From: Clostridia bacterium
Lineage (GTDB): Bacteria; Bacillota; Clostridia; UBA1381
Direction of reading: 5' to 3'
Assembly: GCA_017935675.1 (NCBI GenBank)
Contig: JAGBHE010000095.1
Span: 1 to 64,000, forward strand
Length of the DNA: 64,000 nucleotides
Numbering within the stretch: position 1 is the first letter of the stretch; every line of letters begins with the position of its first letter. A program made the position numbers and the translations under genes. Positions 1 through 8,622 of this stretch are shown in pieces. The notes beneath the pieces are model-generated. The model was not told the origin of the DNA. It worked only from the letters and a program-made list of their open reading frames with translations, and ran no database searches.

Positions 1-135
1 TAAATTAAGCACATCTTGCTTGCTGATTTTCCGTCATATCGCCCAAAAAAGTCCTCAGCATACGCCAGTATGCGTCGGATTTTTTGAACAATCTGACGAA
101 AAATCCGACTTCGCAATATGCACTATTTTAATTAC
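1..135. repeat. Long imperfect palindromic element (MITE- or REP-like)
   Basis: The segment folds on itself almost end to end. The arm starting GATTTTCCGTCA (25-36) pairs with TGACGAAAAATC (94-105), the CAAAAAA runs (44-50) pair with the T run around 79-85, and GCATAC (58-63) pairs with GTATGC (68-73) around a four-base loop. The outer parts, AATTAAGCAC on the left and GCACTATTTTAATT on the right, also pair. The element lies just before dtd and may be cut by the window edge. I saw no second copy in the window. It could be a mobile palindrome or a structured 3' end of the upstream gene. Confidence 0.6.
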
Positions 136-165
136 GGATAGTCTCTAAGAAAAGGCGGAGATGAC

Positions 166-615
166 ATGAGAGCGGTTATTCAGAGAGTACAGAGTGCATC
201 GGTTACCGTTGACGGAAGGGTTTGCGGCAGCATTGGGAAAGGGCTTCTGGTTTTTGCCGGCGTGGCGCCGGAGGATGATGATAAAGCGATTGAATATGTT
301 GCTGACAAGCTTGCGGGACTGCGGATTTTTGAGGATGAAAACGAAAAAATGAACCTGAGTGTTTCAGACGTTGGAGGTTCGGCTCTTATTGTATCTCAGT
401 TCACTTTGTTCGGTGACTGCAGAAAGGGAAGACGTCCGTCCTTTGCGGCTGCCTGTGAACCTGTGAAGGCTAAGCTTTTATATGAAAAGCTGATTGACGC
501 TGTAATAAAGCGCGGTATTGACGTACAATGCGGCATTTTCGGCGCCGATATGAAGGTTGAGCTTTTAAATGATGGACCGGTTACCCTTTTGCTTGACAGC
601 GAGAAGCTTTTTTAA
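166..615 (+). CDS. dtd: D-aminoacyl-tRNA deacylase (Dtd)
   Basis: This enzyme hydrolyses D-amino acids (and glycine mischarged on tRNA-Ala) from tRNA, a chiral proofreading step in the cytoplasm. The 149-residue protein has the normal family length and starts MRAVIQRV as family members do. It carries the SQFTLFGD motif, the RKGRRPSF stretch, and near the C terminus NDGPVT, the Gly-cisPro motif that enforces D-chirality. The start follows a GGCGGAG ribosome site. dtd often follows relA in Clostridia; here the upstream neighbour lies outside the window, beyond the palindromic element. Confidence 0.95.
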   Translation: MRAVIQRVQSASVTVDGRVCGSIGKGLLVFAGVAPEDDDKAIEYVADKLAGLRIFEDENEKMNLSVSDVGGSALIVSQFTLFGDCRKGRRPSFAAACEPVKAKLLYEKLIDAVIKRGIDVQCGIFGADMKVELLNDGPVTLLLDSEKLF

Positions 616-767
616 ATAAAGCTTATTGTATAACATTAACAAATTTAAAAATATGACTTCCATTTATGTTGAGTTTGGTGTATAATATTCGCAGGAGAAT
701 AAATATTTGCAGCAGCGGTTAAAACCTGCATCAGACATATTTATGGTATTGAAAGGCAGAGTAATTA

Positions 768-1169
768 ATGAAACAAATGTCACGGCGCGAAGCGCGTATA
801 AAGGCGTATGAGCTTATATTTATGATGGACATGTGTGACAGCATGGATTTTGAGCTTGACCGTTTAGAGGCTGAACTTGCAGCTCACAAAAAGCATATGA
901 AGTACATTAGAGCGGTAGTGGATGCCGCCGTTGAAAACAAAACGGAGATTGATAAGATGATAGAGGAAAGCTTAGGAGCGGGATGGAGCCTTTCAAGACT
1001 TTCAAAAATGAGCCTTGCAGCTTTGCGTCTTGCTGTAAGTGAAATAAAATATCTTGATGAGATACCGGAGGGCGTTTCAATAAACGAGGCTGTTGAAATC
1101 GCAAAGCTTTATTGTGAGGATAACGAGCCGGCTTTTATTAACGGTGTTCTCGGTGTGATTGTAAAATGA
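768..1169 (+). CDS. nusB: Transcription antitermination factor NusB
   Basis: NusB binds boxA RNA with NusE (S10) and supports rRNA antitermination. The 133-residue protein shows family landmarks: N-terminal SRREARIKAYELIF, then LSKMSLAALRLAVSEI, VSINEAVEIAKLY and the terminal FINGVLGVI. A TATAAT at 681-686 upstream is the likely -10, but no good -35 is visible. It is the first gene of a tight operon with the TsaD-like gene (4-base ATGA overlap), xseA, xseB and ispA, a common clostridial order. Confidence 0.95.
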   Translation: MKQMSRREARIKAYELIFMMDMCDSMDFELDRLEAELAAHKKHMKYIRAVVDAAVENKTEIDKMIEESLGAGWSLSRLSKMSLAALRLAVSEIKYLDEIPEGVSINEAVEIAKLYCEDNEPAFINGVLGVIVK

Positions 1170-2098
1170 ATTATATTGGATTTGATACAAGCAATTATAC
1201 AACCAGTACAGCGATTTATGACGGCAGCAGCTTTATTTCTTCTCGAAGGCTGCTTGACGTCAAAAGCGGTGAGCGGGGTCTTCGTCAAAGTGACGCGCTG
1301 TTTCAGCACGTAAAGCGGCTGCCGGAGGTTATGGACAAGCTTGGGCAGCTTCCGGAAATATCAGCTGTCGGAGTAAGCACAAGACCGAGAAATGCTGACG
1401 GTTCATATATGCCTGTTTTTCTTGCAGGAATATCATTTGCAAAAACAGCATCCTCAGTTCTCGGTGTGCCTCTTTATGAATTTTCGCATCAGGATGGTCA
1501 TATAATGGCCGGAATATGCTCCTGCAAGGCTTATGAGCTTTTATCCGAACGCTTTTTATCCGTTCACATATCCGGCGGGACGACGGAGCTGCTGCTTACG
1601 GAATATAACGGGCACAGCTTTGATGTTGAAATAGTCGGCGGAACAAAGGATATAAGCGCAGGTCAGGTAATTGACCGTGTGGGCGTACGGTTAGGACTTG
1701 GTTTCCCGTGCGGCAAGGAGCTTGACAGTTTATACTATGAAGCTTCAAATGCGCCTGTGTTACCTGTATCCTGCAGGGAAGGCTTTTTTAATTTTTCAGG
1801 TCTTGAGACAAAAACAGAGAGAATATCTGCTTCAGCTCCCGATCTTGCAAAAGGTGTTATTGACGCCATTCTTGAAACACTGGTCAGGGCAATAGGTTTC
1901 TGCATTAAAAGCTTTGAAATACATCGTGTATTGTTGGTCGGAGGGGTTGCTTCAAACTCTGTATTAAGAAAAAAGCTTCCGGAGAGGCTTGATGCTGATA
2001 CTTATTTTGCCCCGCCGGAAATGTCCTCAGATAATGCATGCGGAATTGCAGCGCTTGCCGCATGCGCCTATGAGAGAGGGGAGAAAGGGCATGTCTGA
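1166..2098 (+). CDS. TsaD-like (Kae1/peptidase M22 family) protein
   Basis: This 310-residue protein belongs to the Kae1/TsaD ASKHA ATPase fold. Seen: an N-terminal YIGFDTSNYTTS strand motif, the metal-site pattern HQDGH (canonical HxxxH), SGGTTELLL (canonical SGGHTEL), LGLGFPCGKELD, FNFSGLETK (canonical FSFSGLKT), VGGVASNSVLR and SSDNACGIAA. It is shorter and more divergent than true TsaD, which modifies A37 of tRNA, and its place between nusB and xseA is typical of a clostridial paralogue of unproven function. It overlaps nusB by 4 bases and xseA by 8, so translation is probably coupled. Confidence 0.8.
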   Translation: MNYIGFDTSNYTTSTAIYDGSSFISSRRLLDVKSGERGLRQSDALFQHVKRLPEVMDKLGQLPEISAVGVSTRPRNADGSYMPVFLAGISFAKTASSVLGVPLYEFSHQDGHIMAGICSCKAYELLSERFLSVHISGGTTELLLTEYNGHSFDVEIVGGTKDISAGQVIDRVGVRLGLGFPCGKELDSLYYEASNAPVLPVSCREGFFNFSGLETKTERISASAPDLAKGVIDAILETLVRAIGFCIKSFEIHRVLLVGGVASNSVLRKKLPERLDADTYFAPPEMSSDNACGIAALAACAYERGEKGHV

Positions 2099-3272
2099 AA
2101 TCAAAACTGCTACCGTTTCCCAGATAAATAATTATATCAAGAGAATACTTGATAATAATTCAATATTAAACAATGTTTGGGTCAAGGGCGAAATATCGAA
2201 TTTTAAGCATCATTATTCAGGTCATATGTATATAACGCTTAAGGATGAGAATTCTGTACTCAAAGCTGTTATGTTCAGAGGCGAAAATAAAAGCCTGACT
2301 TTTGAACCAAAGGATGGAATGAAGGTTCTTGCAAGAGGCAGAGTAGGCGTTTACGAGGCTTCCGGTGCATACCAGCTTTATATCGAAGAAATGCAGCAGG
2401 ATGGAATAGGAGACCTTTACGCAGCATTTGAGCGTTTGAAAAAGAAGCTATCGGCCGAGGGGATTTTTGATGAAGAGCATAAAAAACCGATTCCCGCCTT
2501 CCCGGAAAAAATAGGCGTATGTACAGCAACAACGGGTGCAGCTGTACGAGATATAATAAACGTAATCACACGCCGGTTCCCGTATTGCGAAATTATCATA
2601 TATCCGACGATTGTACAGGGCGAAAACGCCGCTGCTTCAATTGTTTCGGGAATTGAGTATTTTAACAGTTCCAAAAGCGCTGATGTTATAATAGCCGGGC
2701 GCGGAGGCGGCTCAATTGAGGATTTATGGGCATTTAATGAGGAGATGGTTGCGAGAGCAATTTATAATTCGCAAATCCCGATTATTTCCGCGGTCGGTCA
2801 TGAAACAGATTTTACAATTGCTGATTTTGCTGCAGATTTAAGAGCACCGACTCCGTCAGCTGCTGCGGAAATAGCTGTACCGTCATCCGTTGAACTGTAT
2901 TCGAGGCTGAGCATGCTTGATAATAAGCTGCTGAAAAGTGTTTCGTCTGCCATAGAACGCAGGCGCCTTATTCTTGACAGCCTCAGGCTGAAAAGCCCTA
3001 AGGAAATAATCGGGGAATATTCAATGAAAACAGACGCGCTTGTGCAGTCCTTGGAAAACTCTCTGAATGTTAAGCTTATAAACTGCCGCAGGGAGCTTTC
3101 ACAGCTTGCGGGAGCACTTAATGCAATGAGTCCTCTTGCTGTTCTTGAAAGGGGCTACGCCGTTGCAGTGGCTGATGACGGCCATATTCTTAAAAAAGCT
3201 GCGTGTCTCAAAAGCGGTACTGAATTTAATCTTAAGCTGAATGACGGAGAAAAGCGCTGCCGCGCAATATGA
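2091..3272 (+). CDS. xseA: Exodeoxyribonuclease VII large subunit
   Basis: XseA is the catalytic subunit of exonuclease VII, which degrades single-stranded DNA into oligonucleotides. The 393-residue protein starts with an OB-fold (VWVKGEISNFKHH, then GHMYITLKDE) and carries the catalytic core GRGGGSIEDLWAFNEE and AVGHETDFTIADF followed by APTPSAAAE. A C-terminal helical region binds XseB. I place the start at ATG 2091 (MSEIKTATVSQ) behind GAGAGAGGGGAG; the open frame runs further upstream, but that part overlaps the TsaD-like gene in another frame and has no family match. Confidence 0.95.
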   Translation: MSEIKTATVSQINNYIKRILDNNSILNNVWVKGEISNFKHHYSGHMYITLKDENSVLKAVMFRGENKSLTFEPKDGMKVLARGRVGVYEASGAYQLYIEEMQQDGIGDLYAAFERLKKKLSAEGIFDEEHKKPIPAFPEKIGVCTATTGAAVRDIINVITRRFPYCEIIIYPTIVQGENAAASIVSGIEYFNSSKSADVIIAGRGGGSIEDLWAFNEEMVARAIYNSQIPIISAVGHETDFTIADFAADLRAPTPSAAAEIAVPSSVELYSRLSMLDNKLLKSVSSAIERRRLILDSLRLKSPKEIIGEYSMKTDALVQSLENSLNVKLINCRRELSQLAGALNAMSPLAVLERGYAVAVADDGHILKKAACLKSGTEFNLKLNDGEKRCRAI

Positions 3273-3288
3273 CCGGAGGTAATGAAAA

Positions 3289-3510
3289 ATGAAATTTGAA
3301 GAAACAATGGCTGAGCTTGAGGATACTGTCAGAAAGCTTGAAAGCGGAAGCGCAGAGCTTGATGAAGCCCTTGCTCTTTTTGAAAAGGGCATAAAGCTTT
3401 CAAATTCGTGTAAAAAAATGCTTGACCGTGCTGAAAAAAAGGTTTCGGTGCTTCTTTCCGATGAAAACGGAAAACTTACGGAAAAGCCCTTTGACGACTC
3501 GGACAAATAG
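3289..3510 (+). CDS. xseB: Exodeoxyribonuclease VII small subunit
   Basis: The 73-residue protein is the small helical subunit of exonuclease VII. It has the family signature FEETMAELEDTVRKLESG, then LDEALALFEKGIKLS and a central Cys-containing helix, followed by an acidic tail. It sits 16 bases after xseA with its own GGAGG site and 9 bases before ispA. Confidence 0.95.
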   Translation: MKFEETMAELEDTVRKLESGSAELDEALALFEKGIKLSNSCKKMLDRAEKKVSVLLSDENGKLTEKPFDDSDK

Positions 3511-3519
3511 GAGGCTGAA

Positions 3520-4392
3520 ATGGAGAAGCAGATACAGCGATATATTGATGAAATTGAAGAAAATCTTGCAAAGCTGAACCCGAAAACCGACAATCTTCAA
3601 AGCAGTATATATGATGCTATGAATTACAGTCTTCTTTCCGGCGGAAAAAGACTTCGCCCCATACTTTTGCTTGAATTTTGCCGTCTGTGCAGCGGTTCGT
3701 ATAAGGCGTCCATGCCCTTTGCGTGTGCTGTTGAAATGATACACACCTACTCGCTTATTCATGATGATCTGCCGGCAATGGATAATGATGATCTGCGCCG
3801 CGGAAAACCGACAAATCATGTGAAATTCGGAGAAGCGCGCGCTATTTTAGCAGGTGATGCTCTGTTGACAAAAGCTTTTGAAATTGCCGCTTCTGCAGAA
3901 TGCGACTGCCGCAGGCAGATAAGGGCAATTGCCGCACTTGCAGCCGCAGCGGGGGCTGACGGTATGGTAGGCGGTCAGATTGTTGATATTGAAAGTGAGA
4001 ATAAGGAAATTCCGATTGAGGTTCTGAAATATATGCACAGTCTTAAAACAGGTGCTCTTATAAAAGCAGCCTGTGAGATGGGCGGTATTCTCGGCGGTGC
4101 GGATGAGGATACTTTGAATATTATACGCAGCTTTGCCGATAATCTTGGCATTGCGTTTCAGATACGTGACGATATACTTGATGTTCTGGGTGATGAACAG
4201 CTTCTGGGGAAGCCTGTCGGCAGCGATGAAAAGAGCAATAAAAACACGTACGTTTCGCTGCTGGGTCTTGAAAAATCCAAGAAGCTATGCAGCGATTTTA
4301 CAGAAAAAGCTCTTGCTGCCCTTGAAGAGCTTCACGGTGATACTGAGCTTCTTGAATATATTACCGGAATACTGGCAAAGCGAAATGTATAA
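3520..4392 (+). CDS. ispA: Farnesyl diphosphate synthase (polyprenyl synthetase)
   Basis: This 290-residue enzyme condenses isopentenyl diphosphate with DMAPP/GPP to make farnesyl diphosphate. The first aspartate-rich motif is HDDLPAMDNDDLRRG, with the lysine-rich GGKRLRP region before it; the second is IRDDILDVLGD followed by GKPVGSDEKSNKNTYV. Length matches the short-chain synthases of Firmicutes. It is translated 9 bases after xseB. Partners in the same pathway, ispD and ispF, lie at the other end of the window. Confidence 0.93.
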   Translation: MEKQIQRYIDEIEENLAKLNPKTDNLQSSIYDAMNYSLLSGGKRLRPILLLEFCRLCSGSYKASMPFACAVEMIHTYSLIHDDLPAMDNDDLRRGKPTNHVKFGEARAILAGDALLTKAFEIAASAECDCRRQIRAIAALAAAAGADGMVGGQIVDIESENKEIPIEVLKYMHSLKTGALIKAACEMGGILGGADEDTLNIIRSFADNLGIAFQIRDDILDVLGDEQLLGKPVGSDEKSNKNTYVSLLGLEKSKKLCSDFTEKALAALEELHGDTELLEYITGILAKRNV

Positions 4393-4408
4393 TTTGAAGG
4401 GGATTTGA

Positions 4409-4858
4409 ATGAGATATTTATATGAATTCGGTCAAAACCAGATTTTATGGACAGCCGTACTTTCGTGGTTTATAGCCCAGGTTCTTAAGGTTGTCCTTGT
4501 TTATATTGAAAAGAGAAAGATTGATATCAGGAGAATGATCGGCTCCGGCGGCATGCCGAGCTCTCATTCTTCATTTTCCGTTGCTCTTGCCGCATCAGTA
4601 GGTTTTGTTGACGGCTTTTCAAGCCCTGGGTTTGCAATATGCTTTTGCTTTGCCCTTGTTGTTATGTACGATGCTGCCGGTGTCAGGAGAAGCGCCGGAC
4701 AGCAAGCAAAAATTCTGAATAAAATTATTGAGGAATGGGAAGAGGGGAATTTTGAAAATACTGAAAGAAAATTAAAGGAACTGCTTGGGCATACACCTAT
4801 AGAGGTTGTTGCCGGTGCTGTCCTCGGAATTATTGTATCAATAATAAGATTTGCATAA
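4409..4858 (+). CDS. Divergent PAP2 / DUF212 membrane protein (YuiD-like)
   Basis: The 149-residue protein matches the divergent PAP2 (acid phosphatase/haloperoxidase-related) family. Seen: an N-terminal hydrophobic segment (about residues 13-33), the family motif GSGGMPSSHSS around residue 46, two further hydrophobic stretches, MYDAAGVRRSAGQQA, and a C-terminal GHTPIEVVAGAVLGI membrane segment. The substrate is unknown; by analogy with PAP2 it may act on lipid phosphates. It follows ispA by 16 bases and closes the operon. No convincing terminator follows. Confidence 0.85.
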   Translation: MRYLYEFGQNQILWTAVLSWFIAQVLKVVLVYIEKRKIDIRRMIGSGGMPSSHSSFSVALAASVGFVDGFSSPGFAICFCFALVVMYDAAGVRRSAGQQAKILNKIIEEWEEGNFENTERKLKELLGHTPIEVVAGAVLGIIVSIIRFA

Positions 4859-4882
4859 TTTATCTCTTTAAGAAAAATTTTA

Positions 4883-4911
4883 TTGACAATTTATTTTTTA
4901 TATGATAAAAT
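4883..4911 (+). promoter_or_regulatory. Promoter of the etf-lactate dehydrogenase operon
   Basis: TTGACA (4883-4888) and TAAAAT (4906-4911) are spaced by 17 bases. About 80 bases of leader follow before the GTG of etfB, including a small CAGCA/TGCTG hairpin. Confidence 0.75.
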
Positions 4912-4998
4912 AAAAATGGTTTTTATTTCCGAAATCTTTGTCAGCAGTATGCTGATTTAAGTGTAAATACATTATTTTATGGAAGGGCAGGGATTTTA

Positions 4999-5799
4999 GT
5001 GAGAATAACCGTATGCATAAAACAAGTCCCGGATACGAACAAGGTTGAAGTTGATCCGGTAACGGGAGTTCTTAAAAGAAGCGGTGTCGATTCAAAAATG
5101 AATCCGTACGATCTTTATGCGGTTGAAACCGCAATGAGGCTTAAGGAACAGTCCGGAGGAAGCGTTTGCGTAATCACCATGGGACCGCCTCAGGCCGAAG
5201 CAGTAATCAAGGAGGCGTATTCCCTCGGGGCGGATACGGGTGTACTGCTGACTGACCGAGCTTTTGCCGGTGCAGATGTGCTTGCAACAAGCCGCGCAAT
5301 TTCTGCGGGCATAAAAAAATCAGGTGATTTTGATTTGATAATCTGCGGAAAACAAAGCACTGACGGAGATACGGCTCAGGTAGGGCCCGAGATTTCCGAA
5401 TGGCTTAACATACCGTCTGTAACTAACGTTAAAAGCATTACATCTTTTGATGAAACATCAATAACGGTTGAACGTGAAACTCCATCCTCCGTTGAGACTC
5501 TGCGTCTTGAATTTCCATGCCTTATAAGCGTTGATAAGGATATATACATTCCGCGTCTGCCGTCATATCTCCGCAAAAAAGCAACTGCTGACAGAGAAAT
5601 ATTAAGACTCGGAATTAATGATTTAGAGGACAGTGATGAGAAGCATTACGGTCTGAACGGTTCACCTACGCAGGTTCAGAGGATATTCCCGCCGGAATCA
5701 AACAGCACACGTGAGATTTGGACTGGAGATGGACAGCAGCTTTCTGAAAAAATAATCGGAAAGCTTAAAGAACTTAAATTTGTCCGGGAGGTGAAATAA
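4999..5799 (+). CDS. etfB: Electron transfer flavoprotein, beta subunit
   Basis: This is the AMP/FAD-binding small subunit of an electron-transfer flavoprotein. Its 266 residues start VCIKQVPDT after a GTG codon and include ETAMRLKE, LTDRAFAGAD and ICGKQSTDGDTAQVGP. DRAFAGAD is typical of the bifurcating type of EtfB. GTG 4999 lies behind GGAAGGGCAGGG and gives the family-typical N terminus. It is followed immediately by etfA and an FAD lactate dehydrogenase, the lctB-lctC-lctD order known from Acetobacterium woodii. Confidence 0.93.
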   Translation: MRITVCIKQVPDTNKVEVDPVTGVLKRSGVDSKMNPYDLYAVETAMRLKEQSGGSVCVITMGPPQAEAVIKEAYSLGADTGVLLTDRAFAGADVLATSRAISAGIKKSGDFDLIICGKQSTDGDTAQVGPEISEWLNIPSVTNVKSITSFDETSITVERETPSSVETLRLEFPCLISVDKDIYIPRLPSYLRKKATADREILRLGINDLEDSDEKHYGLNGSPTQVQRIFPPESNSTREIWTGDGQQLSEKIIGKLKELKFVREVK

Positions 5800-5800
5800 G

Positions 5801-6991
5801 ATGCCGAAGCTGATATTTAATGAAAATAAAATTGATAATATGGAAAGCTTCCTTAAAATTTGCCCTTTTGGCGCATTATCCTGCGAAAACGGAAGGGTGG
5901 TTGCCAGCGCTGCATGTAAAATGTGTAAGCTTTGCGTTAAGAACGGTCCGGAAGGTGCGGCAGTATTTTCTGAGGAAGAAAAAATTTCGGTTGATAAAAG
6001 TCTCTGGAGCGGCATAGCAGTATATGCTGACCATGAAAACGGAAAAATTCACCCGGTTACATATGAGCTTATCGGGAAAGCGCGTGAGCTTGCGTCAAAA
6101 ACAGGGCAAAAGGTGTATTGTCTGATTATCGGTGATAATATTGAAGCTGCAGCAGAAGAGCTCCGGCATTACAATGCGGATGAAATATATGTGTATGACA
6201 GACCTGAGCTAAAAAATTATTTATCGGATATTTATACCGCTGTATTTGAGGATTTTATAAATTCTGTTAAGCCGTGCGCTGTGCTTGTCGGAGCAACAGC
6301 TGAGGGCAGAGAGCTTGCACCGCGTGTGGCGGCGCGATTCCGCACGGGTCTGACCGCAGACTGCACTATTCTCGATATGGACAAGAATACAGATTTAATT
6401 CAGATAAGACCCGCCTTCGGCGGCAATATCATGGCTCAGATAATAACTCCGAACAATCGTCCGCAGCTTGCAACCGTAAGATATAAAGTTATGAATGCGC
6501 CTGAAAGACAGGAGACTGCTTCGGGCAGGATAATAAATTGCAGTATTAAGCAGGAACAGCTTTTAACAAAAACCAAGCTTCTTACATCACAGCCAAAAGC
6601 AAGCGTTAAAACAATTGAAAACGCAGAGATAATTGTTGCTGCCGGACGCGGTGTGAAGTCAAAAGATGATATTGAAATGCTTCGCAGCTTTGCTGAGCTT
6701 CTCGGAGGAGAGCTTGCGTGTACAAGACCTCTTGTTGAAGCAGGATGGTTTGATGCAAGGCATCAAATAGGTCTCAGCGGAAGAACCGTAAGACCTAAGC
6801 TGATAATTGCATGCGGAATTTCCGGTGCCGTTCAATTTACTGCCGGTATGAATAATTCAGACTGCATTATTGCAATTAATAAGGATGAAAAAGCTCCGAT
6901 TTTTAAAACGGCCAATTTCTGTGTTATCGGAGATATTTATGATATATTGCCGAAGATGATTCAAAAGCTTAAGAATAGTGAAAGGAGCTGA
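5801..6991 (+). CDS. etfA: Electron transfer flavoprotein, alpha subunit, with N-terminal ferredoxin-like domain
   Basis: EtfA carries FAD at the C-terminal domain, recognisable here by [28 protein letters not shown] and [10 protein letters not shown]. At 396 residues it is longer than a simple EtfA because of an N-terminal Cys-rich extension: C21-P, C28, C39-x2-C42-x2-C45. Three closely spaced cysteines plus the remote C21-P are enough for one [4Fe-4S] cluster; the position that would complete a second motif is Gly (NGP instead of NCP). Such a domain is known in LctC and CarE of bifurcating complexes. The gene follows etfB by one base and overlaps the region before lctD. Confidence 0.9.
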   Translation: MPKLIFNENKIDNMESFLKICPFGALSCENGRVVASAACKMCKLCVKNGPEGAAVFSEEEKISVDKSLWSGIAVYADHENGKIHPVTYELIGKARELASKTGQKVYCLIIGDNIEAAAEELRHYNADEIYVYDRPELKNYLSDIYTAVFEDFINSVKPCAVLVGATAEGRELAPRVAARFRTGLTADCTILDMDKNTDLIQIRPAFGGNIMAQIITPNNRPQLATVRYKVMNAPERQETASGRIINCSIKQEQLLTKTKLLTSQPKASVKTIENAEIIVAAGRGVKSKDDIEMLRSFAELLGGELACTRPLVEAGWFDARHQIGLSGRTVRPKLIIACGISGAVQFTAGMNNSDCIIAINKDEKAPIFKTANFCVIGDIYDILPKMIQKLKNSERS

Positions 6992-6998
6992 TATACAT

Positions 6999-8384
6999 AT
7001 GTTTTCTGAACAAAACTACAGGGAAATACTGAACATTATAAATGATTCCGAAAGAGTGCTTTTTAAAGAGTCAATAAATGAGGAATACAGCCATGACGAG
7101 CTGGGCGGTACCTTCAGTACTCCTGATCTGGTTGTTAAGGTTACTTCCGCTGATGAGGTATCGGCTGTTGCCGAATATGCCTACAGCCGTGATATCCCCA
7201 TTACGGCAAGAGGCAGCGGTACAGGGCTTGTCGGGGCATGTGTACCGGTATCGGCAGGAATTGTAATAGATATGTCAATGATGAATCATATTCTTGAGCT
7301 TGACACAGATAATCTGACTGTTACAGTTGAACCGGGAGTTCTTTTGATGGAGCTTTCAAAGTACGTTGAGGAAAACGGTTTGTTTTATCCGCCGGATCCC
7401 GGTGAAAAAACTGCTACCATAGGCGGTAATATCAGCACTAATGCAGGAGGTATGAGGGCTGTAAAATACGGTGTTACAAGAGATTATGTAAGAGCCCTTG
7501 ATGTAGTTCTTGCGGACGGAAGACATGTAAGCTTCGGCGGAAAAATAGTAAAAAACAGCTCCGGCTATGCCTTGAAGGACTTGATGATCGGAAGTGAGGG
7601 TACTCTCGGAATTATAGTAAAAGCAACGCTTAAGCTGCTTCCGCTTCCGAAAAAAACAATAAGTCTCTTGATTCCCTTCCCGGACATATCAACTGCGATA
7701 AATACTGTTCCGGAAATAATAAAGGCAAAATGTATTCCGACTGCAATTGAATTTATGCAAAAAGAAGTAATAGAGGATGCTGAGAGCTATCTCGGAAGCA
7801 AATTCCCCGACTCCTCATCAGATGCGTATCTTCTTTTGAAATTTGACGGAAGCAGCACCGAGGAAATTGAAAATTATTATGACAATACCGCACAGATTTG
7901 TCTTGCGGCCGGAGCGTCAGATATTTATATTTCAGATACCGAAGAACGTGATGAAACCATATGGAAGGCCCGCGGTGCATTTCTGGAGGCTATTAAAAAT
8001 TCGACAACTGATATGGATGAGGTGGACGTTGTTGTCCCGAGAAGCCGTGTAAGTGAAATGGTTGAATTTTCACACAGACTTCAGCAGGAGGTCGGGGCAA
8101 GAATAAAGAGCTTCGGTCATGCGGGAGACGGAAATCTTCATATCTATGTTCTTAAGGATGACCTTGACGGGGAAAAGTGGGAAATCACTTTAAAAAATGC
8201 TATGGATAAGATGTACGCAAAAGCCAAAGAGCTTGAAGGAGAGGTTTCCGGGGAGCATGGAATAGGCTTTGCAAAAAAAGAATATTTATCACGCTCGCTT
8301 GATCCTGTTTCGATTGAGCTTATGAAGGGTATAAAACAAGCTTTTGACCCCAAAAATTTGCTGAATCCGGGGAAAATATTCTGA
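6999..8384 (+). CDS. lctD: FAD-linked lactate dehydrogenase (GlcD/LctD family)
   Basis: The 461-residue protein is an FAD-binding PCMH-type oxidase: [19 protein letters not shown] and [21 protein letters not shown] bind FAD, with [17 protein letters not shown], the catalytic-domain motif [14 protein letters not shown], and the C-terminal [14 protein letters not shown]. With EtfAB it should oxidise lactate to pyruvate with NAD+ as acceptor, driven by co-oxidation of reduced ferredoxin. I choose ATG 6999 behind AAAGGAG; a GTG at 6978 contains this ribosome site and is unlikely. It could be another 2-hydroxyacid dehydrogenase, but the gene order favours lactate. Confidence 0.88.
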   Translation: MFSEQNYREILNIINDSERVLFKESINEEYSHDELGGTFSTPDLVVKVTSADEVSAVAEYAYSRDIPITARGSGTGLVGACVPVSAGIVIDMSMMNHILELDTDNLTVTVEPGVLLMELSKYVEENGLFYPPDPGEKTATIGGNISTNAGGMRAVKYGVTRDYVRALDVVLADGRHVSFGGKIVKNSSGYALKDLMIGSEGTLGIIVKATLKLLPLPKKTISLLIPFPDISTAINTVPEIIKAKCIPTAIEFMQKEVIEDAESYLGSKFPDSSSDAYLLLKFDGSSTEEIENYYDNTAQICLAAGASDIYISDTEERDETIWKARGAFLEAIKNSTTDMDEVDVVVPRSRVSEMVEFSHRLQQEVGARIKSFGHAGDGNLHIYVLKDDLDGEKWEITLKNAMDKMYAKAKELEGEVSGEHGIGFAKKEYLSRSLDPVSIELMKGIKQAFDPKNLLNPGKIF

Positions 8385-8414
8385 GCACAATAAACCGCTG
8401 ACATTATTAAACGC

Positions 8415-8601
8415 TGCTGCAGAGCATTAGAGCAAGCCTTAATTTAACGGCGCCGATAGCGAGTCGTTATCGGAAAGCAAATATCAATAAATATTCACTA
8501 TGTTCAAACGAAGTTGATTACGCTGTATTCGGGAAGCCCACTGCATGGGCCTAAATACAGCTTCACAACATCGTAATACACATTTGTATTGCTTTGCAGC
8601 A
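8415..8601 (+). ncRNA. Retron msr-msd RNA (predicted)
   Basis: A non-coding stretch before the reverse transcriptase has the architecture of a retron RNA. The a1 end (GCTGCAGAGCA, 8416-8426) pairs with a2 (TGCTTTGCAGC, 8590-8600), 11 consecutive pairs including one G-U, plus an extra T-A pair at 8415/8601. AGAGC follows a1, a likely site for the branching guanosine. An msr hairpin forms from CCGATA (8453-8458) and TATCGG (8468-8473). The msd part is a long stem: ACGAAGTTG (8508-8516) with CAACATCGT (8566-8574), CTGTATT (8523-8529) with AATACAG (8554-8560), and GCCCA/TGGGC at the tip. Exact ends are inferred by eye. Confidence 0.8.
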
Positions 8602-8622
8602 TGAAAGGAGGAAGGTTTTGTA

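Noticed and set aside
8385..8414. Terminator between lctD and the retron
   Set aside because: No stable hairpin with a T run is visible, so read-through from lctD into the retron cannot be excluded.
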